Assembly: GCF_027942865.1 (NCBI RefSeq)
Contig: NC_134524.1
Location: 24,843,536-24,907,535 of the forward strand
Length of the DNA stretch: 64,000 bases
Reading direction: 5' to 3'
DNA from: Odontesthes bonariensis
Taxonomy: Eukaryota; Chordata; Actinopteri; Atheriniformes; Atherinopsidae
The notes below the pieces were generated by a model that searched no databases, was not told the DNA's origin, and was given only the letters and a program-made list of their open reading frames with translations. Positions 20,331 to 31,817 of the stretch are shown piece by piece (position 1 is the stretch's first letter; every line of letters begins with the position of its first letter). The position numbers and the translations under genes were made by a program.

Positions 20331-23300
20331 CTAAGATTTAATACCTGTTGTTGAATCTGGATTTACATTCTTGTAGTCGGAGCTCCCCTCATCTGGATCA
20401 TCATGTGTCCCTGTTAAAGTGATCATTTAGTGTTTTCATCTCCAATCTTTGCATCAATCTATCACCCTCTATTCCGTGTACTCACTCTGCTTTTTAGGGT
20501 GAATCAGAGATGCGACATTAACGTAATCATTTTCCCGTTGACCTGAAATAATAATAACAATAATAACTTTAGTCAGTAACTGAATCATTATGTTGCTTCC
20601 ATGAGTTTTATGCTAATCAAAGTTGTACCGTTTGCAGTGATTTCAGACCCCCCGATGGTTTCATAGACACAAAGGTCTCCTAAAGGTCAGTAAAAAAAAT
20701 AAAAAATCAGGAAACAGTTACCAAAAACCACATCATTAAGTCAACTCATGACTGTAAGAAGAATTTAAGCTTAACAAGTTCCACTGTGTGAAAACTGCAA
20801 CAGAAGCAAGGAGAAGTCTTGGAGCTCCGAACATAATGGATGACAAATATTTCCCGATCGTGTGATTAGAAAATATATCTTTAAATAGTTATGAAAGACT
20901 GACCGTGGAGGAGAGAAGAGTATACGTGCTGTTGACTTTCAGCCAGGTCAGCCGTCTCATCTGTAACAGAACCTTTTTCATGAAGAAAAAAAAGAAGAAA
21001 AAAGATATATTGCTGCATGGTTTTGTATTGGACATGGAATTTTAATTCTGATGGATAATAGAAAAGATAACAAGTGTTGAAAATGGGACGTTTTCACGAT
21101 TTGCGAAAGATATTAGCTTATCTTGAGTTAAATGGTAGCAACATGTCAAAAGGTTCAGACAACCTGCGTGCAAGGGAAAACTGATGTTGGATGGCCGTGA
21201 TCTTCAGGCTTTCAGGCAGCACGGCATTAAAAACAGACATGATTCTGTCATGGAAATCACTGCATGGGCTCAGAAATCACTGTCCGGGAACACAGTGCAC
21301 CGTGCCATCCACAAAGGCAGATTAAAGCTCTGTATTGCAAAGCACATGATCCAGAAAACTGGAAAGGTACCATCGATGCTGAAAGCTTTTAGAGCAATAC
21401 ATGCTTCCATCCAGATGTTGTCTTTTTCAGGGAGGCCTTTGCATATTTCAACAAGACAATGCAAAACCACATACTGCATCTATTAAAACAACATGGCTTC
21501 ATAGAAAAGGAGTCTAGGTGCTGGACTGACCTGCCAGTAGTCCAGATGTTTCACCAATTAAAGACATTGCTCCTTATGAAATCCAAAATACAACAAAGAA
21601 GACCTAGAACTGTTGAGCAGCTAGAATCATACTGCAGATAAAGATGGGACAATGTTATAGACTCCTGTTAAAAGAAGAGGGTGGTAAACAGGACCCTGTC
21701 CAAACTTATGTGAGACTTGTTGTTGCCATTAAATTCAAGATAAGCCAAGTTTTCTAGGTTCAATTGTGAAAAAAAGTGATGGTTTCTAAGATTTGCAAAT
21801 CAGCACATTCAGTTTTTATTGACATTTTACATCCCAACTTTTTTGGAATTGGGGTTGAACAAGATAGAAAAAAGTAAAAAATGAATAGTAAAACAAATCA
21901 ACTATTTCTTCTATTGAATTACAACTTTGGGCAACACCCGCCCAGTTGATCTGTTTTTTCAACGAGTCAATGGAAACATGTCTGATTCCCATTTCTTTTT
22001 CAGGCTTTCCAAAAAGATCGCCTCAGATTGTTGCACCGGTGAATAAAAACCTAGCTTGTCGCCATATTTGAACGATGAAACATCAAATATCAGAAGAAGA
22101 AGGTCTCACCTTTGGCCCGTCTGTAGCAAAACAGCAAAAGAAGAACAATAAGCATGACTCCACTAACTGGTCCAGCGATCAACAGCACAGAAAGCAATGC
22201 ACTGTCAGGCCCCAAAACAGCCAACCTGTGGGCTATAATGAACAATAGATCATAATGAGTTACAAATGAAACAATCATGCATAAGAAATAATCTAATGAA
22301 TAATGAGTCTCACATTTGAAACGTGCTCACCCTTAACTGACATCCAGCTCTGCGGTGACACCTTTCCTGAGTGCTCACACTTGTAGAAACCTTCGTCTGA
22401 CTGCGACACGGCAGAGATGTCCAGCTGCCCGCTGCTATCATTCTGGACAAGTTTGTCATTGTGATAGAAAAACACCCCGGAAAGATTATTTCGTACCCTC
22501 AGTCTGCAGCTCAGACCGACAGAAGCTCCAACTGTGACTGGAAGGACAGGGCTCACCAGGATAACATCTGTATCTGCAAAACAATTCATGTCACGTTTCC
22601 TTCAGAGAACATCTGGGATGTAAAATGGTCTTAGGGAATAGTTCTCCAGGCTTTTTGAAAGTCTTTTTTCTTTGGACATTGACAGATTTTTCACTCATTT
22701 TCAGTCCAGTTCTTATCCGGATCATTTTCAGCAGAATGTGTTTTTCTGTTTGTTAAACCACTTAAAAGTGTTCTGTCAGCTTCGCAGAGAGTCTATTTTA
22801 AATAGTATCTCTCTGCACTTTGTTACTAGCAGCCTGTCACAAAGACACATCATTGGTTCACTTTACTTTAGTTGAAAAATCCCCCAAATAACACAGTGTG
22901 ACATAAAATAGTATTTTTGTTCCAACAAGGTGATTCCCAAAGACTCTATTAGCTGAAAATGTGGCATATCTCAGCATTGTGTGCAGGGTGGAGGATGAAA
23001 AAACAAGTGTCAGGTCTAAAAATTTATATACAGCACAAGACAAATCCAGCAAAGACCTGACACAGGACCTAGGATGGATGAAGGACCCGGACCTCAACAT
23101 TACATTACTGAGGCAGTGTGGGATCATTTTCACAGAGAACTCTCACACCGCGGTGAGGTCAAGTGGGTTTTTTGTCTTGTCTCCATGTCATGTTTCGTCA
23201 TTTCCGGTTTTATTTTGAAATATTAACTCTCCCTCTCGTTTCAGGTCACTTGCCCTTCCTCTCGTGCTCCAGTCTGATTGTCGTATGAATGATTCCACCT

Positions 23301-26287
23301 GTTCCCTGTTATCCCTGTGTGCATAAGAGTCTGCGTCTCCCCCGTCTTGTGCCAGTGTGTTGTATCTGTTCGTCTCATGTGCATCGCTCTCGCCTTTTTC
23401 CAAGCCTGACCACAGCCACGTTCCAAGTTTGCCTTTCGTTATTTCCTCGTCAAGAGAGATTTTTTTGTTCTTGTTACATTTTGTTAAAGTAGTCCTGTTA
23501 AAGTAACAGTTTAAGTTTCTGTCATAGCATTCTTGTTTTTTTCCTCCCAGTTGGAGTGAGTTTTGTTTGATAAATTTTCATAGAGTAGTGCCTCTGATTT
23601 TTTTTTAGGAGAGCTTATTTGTTTTTCCTCCGTAGCAGGAGTGACATTTAGTTAAAGTTAAAGTTTGATAGACCTTTTGTTTGTTCCTCCGCATAGTGGA
23701 GTGATTTTGATTTTCCTGATAAGTTTTCATAGATATACTTCTCTCATTTGTATAAAGTGTATATATATATATATATATTAATATTTCTATAGCCTATTTT
23801 GTTTATCGCTCTGGACAGATTTGAGAACTTCTGCTCCTAAAATAAAAGCTTTTGGATACAACATCTCCTGCTCCTGCGTCCTCCATTCCCTGGGTGTGAC
23901 AAGAACGGAACAAAAGGCAGCACCAAAGAAGAGCTTTGGGGTGTCCTTCAAGAAGCCTGGAGAACTATTCCTGTAGACTACTTAGAGAAATGACAGAGAG
24001 CTTGTCTAAAAGGGTTCAGGCTGTGTTAGAGAATAAAGGAATATACCAAAAATTGACTTTCAAGTTTGTTCAAATTTTTTTCATGGAACCATAAACAACT
24101 GAAACCTCTCAAACTTTATAATGGTTACAGTGTACTGTGTACAGTTGTGTGAACTTTTACAGGCCATCAGACCATTGCATGTGCTGGGTCCACGCATGAT
24201 TTGTGTTGTAACATAGATACTGTTCGGCTGACAGAGTCTCGTGACAAAGTGATGCAAAGGTGACGTGTTCAATTTCAACAAAATAGCTTGAACTGGTCTC
24301 AGATCTGCTCCAAACTGAGTTCACTCTGACTGCTGTCAACTGCAGGTAAGCCCAAAGAAACAAAAGAATTGACCAAAAAAGAGAAGAAAAAAATCTATAT
24401 CCTTTAAATATATATAAAGAAAGAGGTCATCACATACCCTGGGCAGTGATGTTGACGGCGTTGCTGAAGTCTCCAGACCCAGATTCACACCAGTACACTG
24501 AATTCTGGGGCCACTGACTGTTCATATTGCATGTGGATCCAGTTCCTGTCCCCGTGCAGTAGTAGTGTGACAGGTAGCCTATATGATTGAACCTGCTCAG
24601 TCTCCGCTCAGAGTTTCCCTCACAGTTTAGCGAGACAGTGTCAGAGATGTGGTGCTGCACGCTGTTGGGAGCCACTGTGAGCGATGCTGCTGAGTGAAAA
24701 TCTGAAATTCAACACGTGGCAAGAAGTTAAAACACACAGTTATTAACGTTAAGCCTCCACTGTGCAAATGCCTCTTGGCTTCAATTGTTTTGCTGCTGAA
24801 GACCAGAGCAAACATTTCAACAACGATGATCAATGTTTTGGAACACATGATGTATTTACTGAGATCGTTTCAGTATATTTCAGTTTTTTTTAATTGCTCT
24901 AAACTACATCTTTATTTTTCTGTATTTTACTGCTTCACCTAGGGCTGAGCAATTTTATCGATACTGCGATATATATCAATATTTTGTTCCCTGATAAAGT
25001 ATCGATTTTTCAGCCACGAGTATCGATTTTTTTTTTATATATATTTTTTTAAAATTTATTTTAAAGCAAATTTTATTGAAAAGTCAGACGTTCCAATTAG
25101 TGAAAACACAGAACATTAATATAATAGAATACAATGCCAGGGGGTCACATTCTACAAAACAGTGATAAATTAGTTCATAAAAATGTTATATAAAGTGCAT
25201 AGCTCTCACGTTTGTTTCTGTTTGTCTGGCGGTATCGTTCTTCCGCTTCAAAGGACGGACCACCAGTCCAATCAGCGACGATTCATGTCAAATCACACTG
25301 TCCCTTTTTTTCAGAAAATGATGTAAGTGTATCGAATCGTATCGAATCGTATCGTGAGATTCGTTTATCGCTACAGCCCTGGCTTCACCTAAGCAGTGCT
25401 TTCTTCTTATATCTTGCTTCTTTACCTTTTTTCTTAATCAGGTTAAGTGAACAAGAGAAAAGCTGATTTCAGTTCTTATTGTATATTCAGGGAGCATGAA
25501 TCACAAAGTAATTGTCAACATAAAACGATAAGCGCATTAAGCAAGGGGACATTCTAGCATCTGCTTTGTGAAACGTCAGAAACCAGCAGAACTGACCTGA
25601 AGACCAGACAAACGTCAGTTCACTATAATCTGTGAAATACACTGGGTCTCCTCTTCCAGCTCTGCACACATATCCTGCGGTGTGCGTCCCCCCAGGAATG
25701 ACGTGGCTGCCCTGTGCAGTGGCGCTGGAGATATGTGGTAATGGCTTGACGTTGTAAGGCCGTTGGGCGTGTGATATCATATCAGGGACTGCTCTGTACC
25801 AGTAGAAGCTCCAACCTGCAGACAGATGTTTAACCTGACAGCTCAGAGTTACTGAGGCTCCAGGACTCACCCATGATGGAGACACAGCGAGGACAGGCAG
25901 GGGTGCCTCTTCTGTATTAGAAAAAAAAAAAAAAAAAGCCTTTCTACATATTTCAAAACCTAAAATCTGAAAAAAATACTAACATGATATTTCTATTAGT
26001 TTGTCTGAGTTTGATTCGACTTACTGCCAGAAACTGTCAGTGTGACCTGAGCACTCCACTCTGTTGTATTAAGCGTTGCACTTCTCATTCTGCCCTTACA
26101 TCTGTAGTTTCCACTGTGATACGAGTGAACAGAATGGATCCTGTACTCATTTTGTTTTGGGGGTTTATATGAGCTGGTTGTTGTCCATTCGTACTCCCAC
26201 TCGACATCTCCATGGATCTCACATCTGATGGTGACCGACTCCCCTTTGTACATCTCAGGCCAGCTGGGATGCAGACTCACAACAGGC
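20331..26287 (-). CDS. FcRL immunoglobulin receptor, minus strand
   Basis: Exons 5' to 3': Ig1 26025-26287, Ig2 25597-25911, Ig3 24438-24701, Ig4 22331-22573, TM 22110-22232, then cytoplasmic 20904-20960, 20629-20679, 20486-20542 and 20331-20410 (stop TAG at 20331-20333). From Ig1's end on, all junctions are phase 1 with AG/GT. Ig1 has TIRCE...YRCK, Ig2 VTLSCQ...GYVCRAG, Ig3 VSLNCE...VYWCESGSG, Ig4 VGLSCRL...GFYKCE. The TM exon reads LLIAGPVSGVMLIVLLLLF then a YRRAK stop-transfer. Cytoplasmic tyrosines: HVYSSLL, CVYETI, NDYVNV, SDYKNV; the last fits the ITIM pattern S-x-Y-x-x-V, and both YVN and YKN suit Grb2-type SH2 docking. A cell-surface leukocyte receptor is the likely role. Leader exon not contiguous; 34330-34369 is a candidate. 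The first Ig acceptor gives phase 2, which is odd. Confidence 0.86.
21070..21857 (+). mobile_element. IS630/Tc1-type transposon remnant in FcRL intron
   Basis: Plus-strand text such as 'ttggatggccgtgatcttca', 'cactgcatgggctcagaaat', 'caccgtgccatccacaaagg' and the end 'cccaacttttttggaattgg' belongs to a widespread fish IS630/Tc1 element. ORFs are short and broken. It lies antisense in the intron between the TM exon and the first cytoplasmic exon. A related copy on the opposite strand is at 28870-29604. Confidence 0.8.
23141..23901 (+). mobile_element. Solo LTR (Ty3/gypsy-like)
   Basis: 761 bp starting TCTCACACC (one change from TGTCACACC) and ending GGTGTGACA, with an exact 5-bp target duplication AGAAC (23136-23140 and 23902-23906). 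AATAAA lies near 23840. There is no internal gag or pol, as expected after LTR-LTR recombination. Inserted inside a Tc1 transposase remnant. Confidence 0.88.
23758..23779. repeat. (AT)n microsatellite
   Basis: About 11 TA units inside the solo LTR. Confidence 0.9.
24940..25381. mobile_element. hAT-type MITE in FcRL intron
   Basis: Exact 8-bp target duplication GCTTCACC at 24932-24939 and 25382-25389. Ends TAGGGCTGAGC and GCTACAGCCCTG. The interior is ATCGATA/TATCGAAT-rich text typical of a common fish hAT MITE. It lies in the intron between Ig2 and Ig3. Confidence 0.87.
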
Positions 26288-26489
26288 CTGTTTGAAACTA
26301 CTCATGTTCAAGAATTTTCAATAAAAAAACAAACAAAAAAAAATGCCAAAAGGGTTAAATGAAGTAATGTTTCAGTAATGTTTCTTCTTTAAGTTTTCTT
26401 CAGATTAAGTAGAAGAAAAAATGTTGTGGCATGAATCAGACGAAAAAGAAAGAAGTATGGAATCACTGTAATTTGCATTTTTAAAACGA

Positions 26490-27740
26490 ATGCCTGCACA
26501 AGTCTGAATATGGAAATTAGTCTGCAGTTGAAGGAGTTATTGCAGAGCTTAAGGAGCTGCTGCACCTGGCTGATTTGCAGGTCACATGGCCCAACATGAG
26601 AGGTGTCAATGGAAATAATGGAGAAAAATTAAAAAACAAACGATGTGGGATTTTACCAGTCAGTAGGGTCTAAAATTTGGCGTACAAACAAAATAGGACG
26701 GTCGCAAAAGGGAAACACTAAAGAGAAGCAGTCATGGACTGTGGAGGTGAAACGTGATATTCAGTGATGAATCACAGATCTACATTGGACAAGGAGATGA
26801 TGCTGAAACTTTAGTGTGACGCAGGTCCATTGAAACACATAAAGATGACTGCTGTCATGTCTGTGGGTTCATGCCTTGGTTTTTAGTTTTGCCATGTTTT
26901 AGTTTTTTCTCATGCCTTAGTTTTCTAGTCCAGATCCAGTATTTAGTTTTGACATGTTTTCCCCATAGTTTCTGTTGCTCTGCCATCACCTTCATGCACG
27001 CCACCTGTGTTTTTCCCCTCAGCTGCACTCACTCGCCTATCACTCCGTAAGTATTTACTTTCCAGGTTTCCTCACTCTCTTTGCCAGATCCTACCTGTCA
27101 CTGTCCCAGTAAGTTAAGCCAAGCCAAGTAAAGTTTAAGTCTAGTCTAGTCTAGTCTTTTGTTTGCCATAGTCATGTTTTGTTTTGCCACAGTTTAGTTT
27201 TGTTATCCGCTTTATGTTGACCTTCTCCTTTAAAATAAATCAAGTTTTCTTTTGAAGTATGTGCATCCGTATCCTTCCACGCCTTGCACCACCCACCCAA
27301 CCTGACAACTGCTTAAGGAAAACAGGCATATTTCCACAGTCACTGATGTATAGTTGATGTCAGGTAAAGGACAAAAGAAGATAGCAGTCATGACTCAACT
27401 ATAGATCTACATTTGGACATTTTTTCCTCATTTCATCAATCAAAAGTAGGATTGGTGATGTTGAGGTTATTTTTCAAGGTGATAGTACATCTTGCTTCAA
27501 ACTTCTCTTCAATAAAGACATATCAACTCAATGACATTACCAGCAAACTAATTGACTAATTACCAGAGGAAATTGAAAATCAATGCCTACGTCGAGATGT
27601 TATCCTGTAAACCTGACCCATCAACTGTTATACAAGAGAGTTGGAACCTGATTGATAAAGAATATTGTGTTACTTCATTGAATTTCTTAAAGAATTCAAG
27701 CAAGAGAAGGTTTAACAAAGTATTAATGTTTTTTTTTGTG
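26490..27740 (+). mobile_element. Tc1/mariner-like remnant interrupted by a solo LTR
   Basis: Text such as 'attcagtgatgaatcacaga', 'aaggagatgatgctgaaact', 'tttccacagtcactgatg' and 'agagagttggaacctgattg' matches a decayed fish Tc1/mariner-like transposase family known to me. No long ORF survives. It lies upstream of Ig1 of the FcRL gene, in what would be its first intron. Confidence 0.65.
26853..27307 (+). mobile_element. Solo LTR with 5-bp target duplication
   Basis: 455 bp, TGTCATGTCT...CAACCTGACA, flanked by exact ACTGC (26848-26852, 27308-27312). AATAAA lies near 27234. Related to the partial LTR at 1-429. Splits a Tc1/mariner-like remnant. Confidence 0.88.
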
Positions 27741-27805
27741 TGTGTGTGATTCCATCATTTCGTATGTAGAAGTCAAACTGCTATAATACGAAATAAATAT
27801 GAAAA

Positions 27806-28140
27806 CAATCCATCCCTCCATTTTCTATACCCGCTGAATCCGTTGGCCGGGTCGCGGGGGGGCTGAAGCCTATCCCAGCAGTCATCGGGCAAGAGGCGGG
27901 GTACACCCTGGACAGGCCGCCAGTCCATCACAGGGCCACACCGAGACAAACGAGACAAACAACACGCTCACACTCACTCCTAAGGACAATTTTAGAGACA
28001 CCAATTAACCTAACGTGCATGTTTTTGGACGGTGGGAGGAAGCCGGAGTACCCGGAGAGAACCCACGCATACACGGGGAGAACATGCAAACCTTCTTGCT
28101 GTGAGGCAACGGTGCTAACCACCACACCACTGTGCAGCCC
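27806..28140 (-). mobile_element. SINE-like dispersed repeat
   Basis: Minus strand shows 'tggttagcaccgttgcctca', 'tttgcatgttctccccgtg', 'ttctctccgggtactccgg', 'gtgatggactggcggcctg' and a GGATGGATT tail. This common fish repeat is also at 53643-54012 on the plus strand. Confidence 0.75.
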
Positions 28141-28149
28141 TATATGAAA

Positions 28150-28820
28150 AAATATATAGTTAAAAAAATAAGTCTATGATGACAAATGCTACTAAATGTA
28201 AATAAAAAATAAATGTATGCAAAGATAAATGAATAGAATGTGACATAAACAACTTTTTCAGCTTTAATTCTAAAACCTAATTTCATTTATGCTGGTGTTA
28301 TGGCTACTAATTGTTTATTTTGACCATCAATTTTCAAATTTTTTTCAATTTGGAATATATTTAATTTCTTTCTTTGTTAATTTGGTGTTCCTGTATTTTT
28401 TTTCAGTATTAATTCTTTATTTCATTTTGATTTCACCATTTACTTTTAAAATGAATTCTGATTTGTTTTATGTACAAATGTATTTACTTCTGTCATTTTC
28501 TTTAGCATTTTCTCCCCCTCTTGAGTTCCCCAGCCAATCTATTTCCATATGTCTGTTTTACATTTCGATATGCATTTCTGCCTCATGATGCAAATGAGGG
28601 AGCGCTTTTTCTGATTGGGCTCAGCTTTTCAGCTATTGAAGGATTGTCGGATGGCGCCTGAAACAGAGAGTGGAAAAACATGGTACTTTCCGGTACAAAA
28701 GCGGGTGCTCTCTTACGTTCTGAGTGGTTTGCTTAAAAATATCAGTTGTTTATATAGTTTGAACAAAAATGTAGGCTGCTAACAACACTAAGAGGCTAAC
28801 ACTGAGCCTCCTCAGGCATT
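28150..28820. other. AT-rich, no gene recognised
   Basis: T-rich low-complexity stretch with a 99-aa hydrophobic plus ORF (28289-28588) that I attribute to base composition. Confidence 0.5.
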
Positions 28821-28869
28821 TTGGATTATATTTCAATCCTCCATATTTTCTCCCTATTCAAATTCAAAT

Positions 28870-30975
28870 ACATGATTCTAGCTGCTCAACAGTTCGAGGT
28901 CTTCTTTGTCATATTTTGTAAAAGGTCTGGACTGCAGTCCCATAGGCAGCAATGCATCCCCATACCGTCAGAGATGCAGGCTTTTGAACTGAGTGCTGAT
29001 AATGAGCTGGATGCTCCCTGTTCTCTTTAGTCCAGAGGACATGGCGTCCATGACTTTGAAAAAGATGTTCAAATTCCAATTCATCATCATTTTTCTGAAC
29101 ACGACAGAGCTTTAACATGCATTTGTGGACAGCACAGGGAATTGTATTCACAGGCAATCATTTCTTGAAGTGTTCCTGAGTCCATGCAGGGATTTCCATG
29201 ACAGAATTCTGCCTGTTTTTGATGCAGTGCTGCCTGGGGATCCAAAGATGGTGGCCATCCAATATTGATTTTTAGCTGTGTTCCCTGCACACAGAGATGT
29301 TCCTAGATTCACTAAATCTTTTGACTTGATAACATTACTGTAGATGATGGGATTTCACAATTTTAGACAGTGTTTTTCAAATTGCTGAACCTCTGCTCTC
29401 TGCTTTACTTCTGAGAGACTCTGCCTCTCTAAAGAGTTCTTTTTTATAACCAGCTCCACGACTCACATATTGTTAATCATTGTGCGTTGCAAAAATGTTC
29501 CTCTCACTGTTTCTTGTTACAACTATTCACTTTTACAGCCTTTAGTTGCCCCTTGCCCCGTACTTTAAAAAATAAATTGTAAATAAAATAATGATTTGAG
29601 ATTTACAAATGGTCCGTGTAACGCTTTGCAGTGCTTTGATCCATTTTTAGAATTCACATGAAAAAGATGAAAATTGGGTTCAAAACTTCAATTTTCAATT
29701 TTGAAACTAGTCCGTAAATAGATAAATAGCGTTATTTTTATTCAGTCGGTGATCAAACACGATGAAAAAACAAAACAAAATATCAACTGAAACTAATGTA
29801 AAATTTGTTGATGTATTCTTTGTAATTTTTGTTTCGATTTTAGTTGGGCTGAACCACAAGGGGGGAGGGCGTTGACTAATATAAGGGGAGCACAGCTGAA
29901 TTACCTTTCTCTTAGCCTACAGCAGTCAAGATGTTTTTTTTTTTTTTACATGTAAGACACATGTGTTGGCGCTAGCGCATCTGCGTGCGGCTCGGGTGGC
30001 CGGGGTTTGATTCCTGCTCAATGCACATTACGTGTTTATTATTTATATTTTTCTCAGAAAATGGCACGTTATGATAACGTTGCGGGAACGGGAGCCTGAC
30101 TTCAGGTGAATTCTAAAAATGGAGCAAATCAATGCAAAACACGGACCCCCGGGGGCAGTTGCGCTGTAACCCATGCAACGTTTCGGTTCAGCTGATGTCT
30201 GCTTTGCAGAGGTCATTCACAAACTTATTCCTGTCACATTCTTAATGTAGCCTACATCTGCGTCTTTGTAGGCAATCATCTTCGTGCAGTGAATGTACTA
30301 AAATAAAAATTAGGATATTGTCCTAGGCCAGTGTGTTTACGCAGAGGGCGGGGTTTACACACTTAGTATTAACCTAATTAAATAGGCTACTCATACTGAC
30401 CGTTTAACAAAATGTAGGCTATTCGTGCCCAAATATAGCCTAAGTGGCATAGGCAACACTCAGCATCACCGTTTCTTTACTGATAGTGCAGTACTGATAG
30501 TGCGAAGGGCGTAAAACACATGACAATATTAAATCATGCCACAACTTAATAGGGTACTGTAGCCTATTGGAAAGTTTGCAGGTTGGCCTACAGCTGAGCC
30601 AGTCGTTCTGTCAGATCTGTACGTCTCAAGCTGACTTGCCATCCATTTCATTTGTAGGCCTATCTCTACAAAACACATCTGGCGCTACTCTAGCCAAGAC
30701 ATCCCCCCGGCCCCCGCGTGCATGGTTCAGTCCAACCACGATGCAGAAATTGAAAATTGGAATATTAACTCATTTTACTTTCCACCGACAAATTACAATG
30801 AAATGAACAAACAACATCAATTATCTGTTTTCTGAGTTGTCTGGAAAATTGAAAATTGAAGTTTTGAACCCAATTTTCATCTTTTTCATGTGAATTCTAA
30901 AAATGGATCAAAGCACTGCAAAGCGTTACACGGACCACAAATCACTGCATTCTGTTTTATTTTTTTTTACAACTT
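28870..30975 (-). mobile_element. IS630/Tc1-type element split by a 92-bp-TIR element
   Basis: The minus ORF at 28909-29157 reads LEFEHLFQSHGRHVLWTKEN, HPAHYQHSVQKPASLTVWGC and IAAYG, the DDE region of this family. Its start side, 'gatttacaaat|cactgcattctg', is split by the insertion 29611-30936. The ORF is frameshifted outside this stretch. Confidence 0.78.
29611..30936. mobile_element. DNA transposon with perfect 92-bp TIRs
   Basis: 29611-29702 and 30845-30936 are perfect inverted repeats starting GGTCCGTGTAACGCTTTG. Flanks are an exact 6-bp duplication ACAAAT (29605-29610, 30937-30942). A degraded third piece of the terminus lies inside at about 30108-30146 (GAATTCTAAAAATGGA...CACGGACC). 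A tRNA-like stretch with a B-box-like GGTTTGATTCC sits at about 29968-30030. There is no transposase ORF. A 6-bp target duplication fits none of the common fish superfamilies exactly. Confidence 0.85.
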
Positions 30976-31215
30976 GTTTTTTGACAATGGACTTATAACA
31001 AAGTAAAGTGTCATTCGAAAGCTTTATCAGGTTTTTGATCATCATCACTATTAACTACATCCTCAAAATATGCTTAATCTCTTTTAAGACAAATTTTCCC
31101 AGTCCTACCAGAATAACCTGGTAAGTCCTAACAGCCACACTAGAATCCCATAAAGCGGTCAATAAAGTGGCACAGGCCCCTTGTAAGTTTGGCTCCTCCA
31201 CTTTTCTCTCAAAAG

Positions 31216-31817
31216 TAGGCCTGGGCGACGATTAAAATTTTTAATCTAATTAATCACATGATTTCCCTGATTAATCACGATTAATCGCATTCGTACGCAA
31301 AATCCAAAAATTTATTCAAAAGTAGTGTGTAGCCTTTAGCATTTAGTTTATTTTAAATGTGCTGCCATATGAATGAAAGTGCCATAACATTTGTTGTGCA
31401 AACACACTTTTAACATCAGCATCTTTATGTAGTTTTTATGTAGAAGCCTCGCTCCACTGTCTGTTTCCTTGAATGACTTGCTGCTATCAGTTGTGTGTTT
31501 TGCCTTTAAGTGATATTTTAGACTGGAACTACTACGGTGAGAAGACAATTCAACTTGGCTGTAAATGCAGGAGTTTTTTTTTAAATTTTATTTTGAAATA
31601 AGTGCTTTTACGTTGAAACAAGTAAAACAGGAAGTAGCGCCGCTTAGCTCCGTGAGCTTCCTATAATGGTGATGTTACCTGCTAGTTTATTTTTATTTTA
31701 TTACTCCATGCTTCGTGGTGTTTGCTGTAACTGTGTGAATGTGATGATAAAATATTTATCGGCGTTAAATAATTAACAAGTTAACGCGATAATAACGAGT
31801 TAACGCGCCCAGCCCCA
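31216..31817 (-). mobile_element. hAT non-autonomous element, copy-2 version
   Basis: Counterpart of 511-1353, with the same CTCAAAAG duplication (31208-31215, 31818-31825). The minus ORF keeps the second half of the BED finger (SSSSLKYHLKAKH). It lacks the MITE found in copy 1. Confidence 0.85.

Larger units (their letters stand above)
22960..24056 (+). mobile_element. Tc1-like element interrupted by a solo LTR
   Basis: 23085-23140 and 23902-24050, joined across the LTR, correspond to the end of a Tc1 transposase: PDLNIT, VWDHF, then ERNKR, EELWGVLQEAWRTIP and RVQAVL-like codons. The region lies antisense in the intron between Ig3 and Ig4 of the FcRL gene. Several stops and indels; dead. 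Confidence 0.8.

Noticed and set aside
28289..28588. 99-aa hydrophobic ORF suggesting a membrane protein
   Set aside because: T-rich low-complexity DNA; Phe/Leu/Ile runs follow from composition and no splice or start context supports it.
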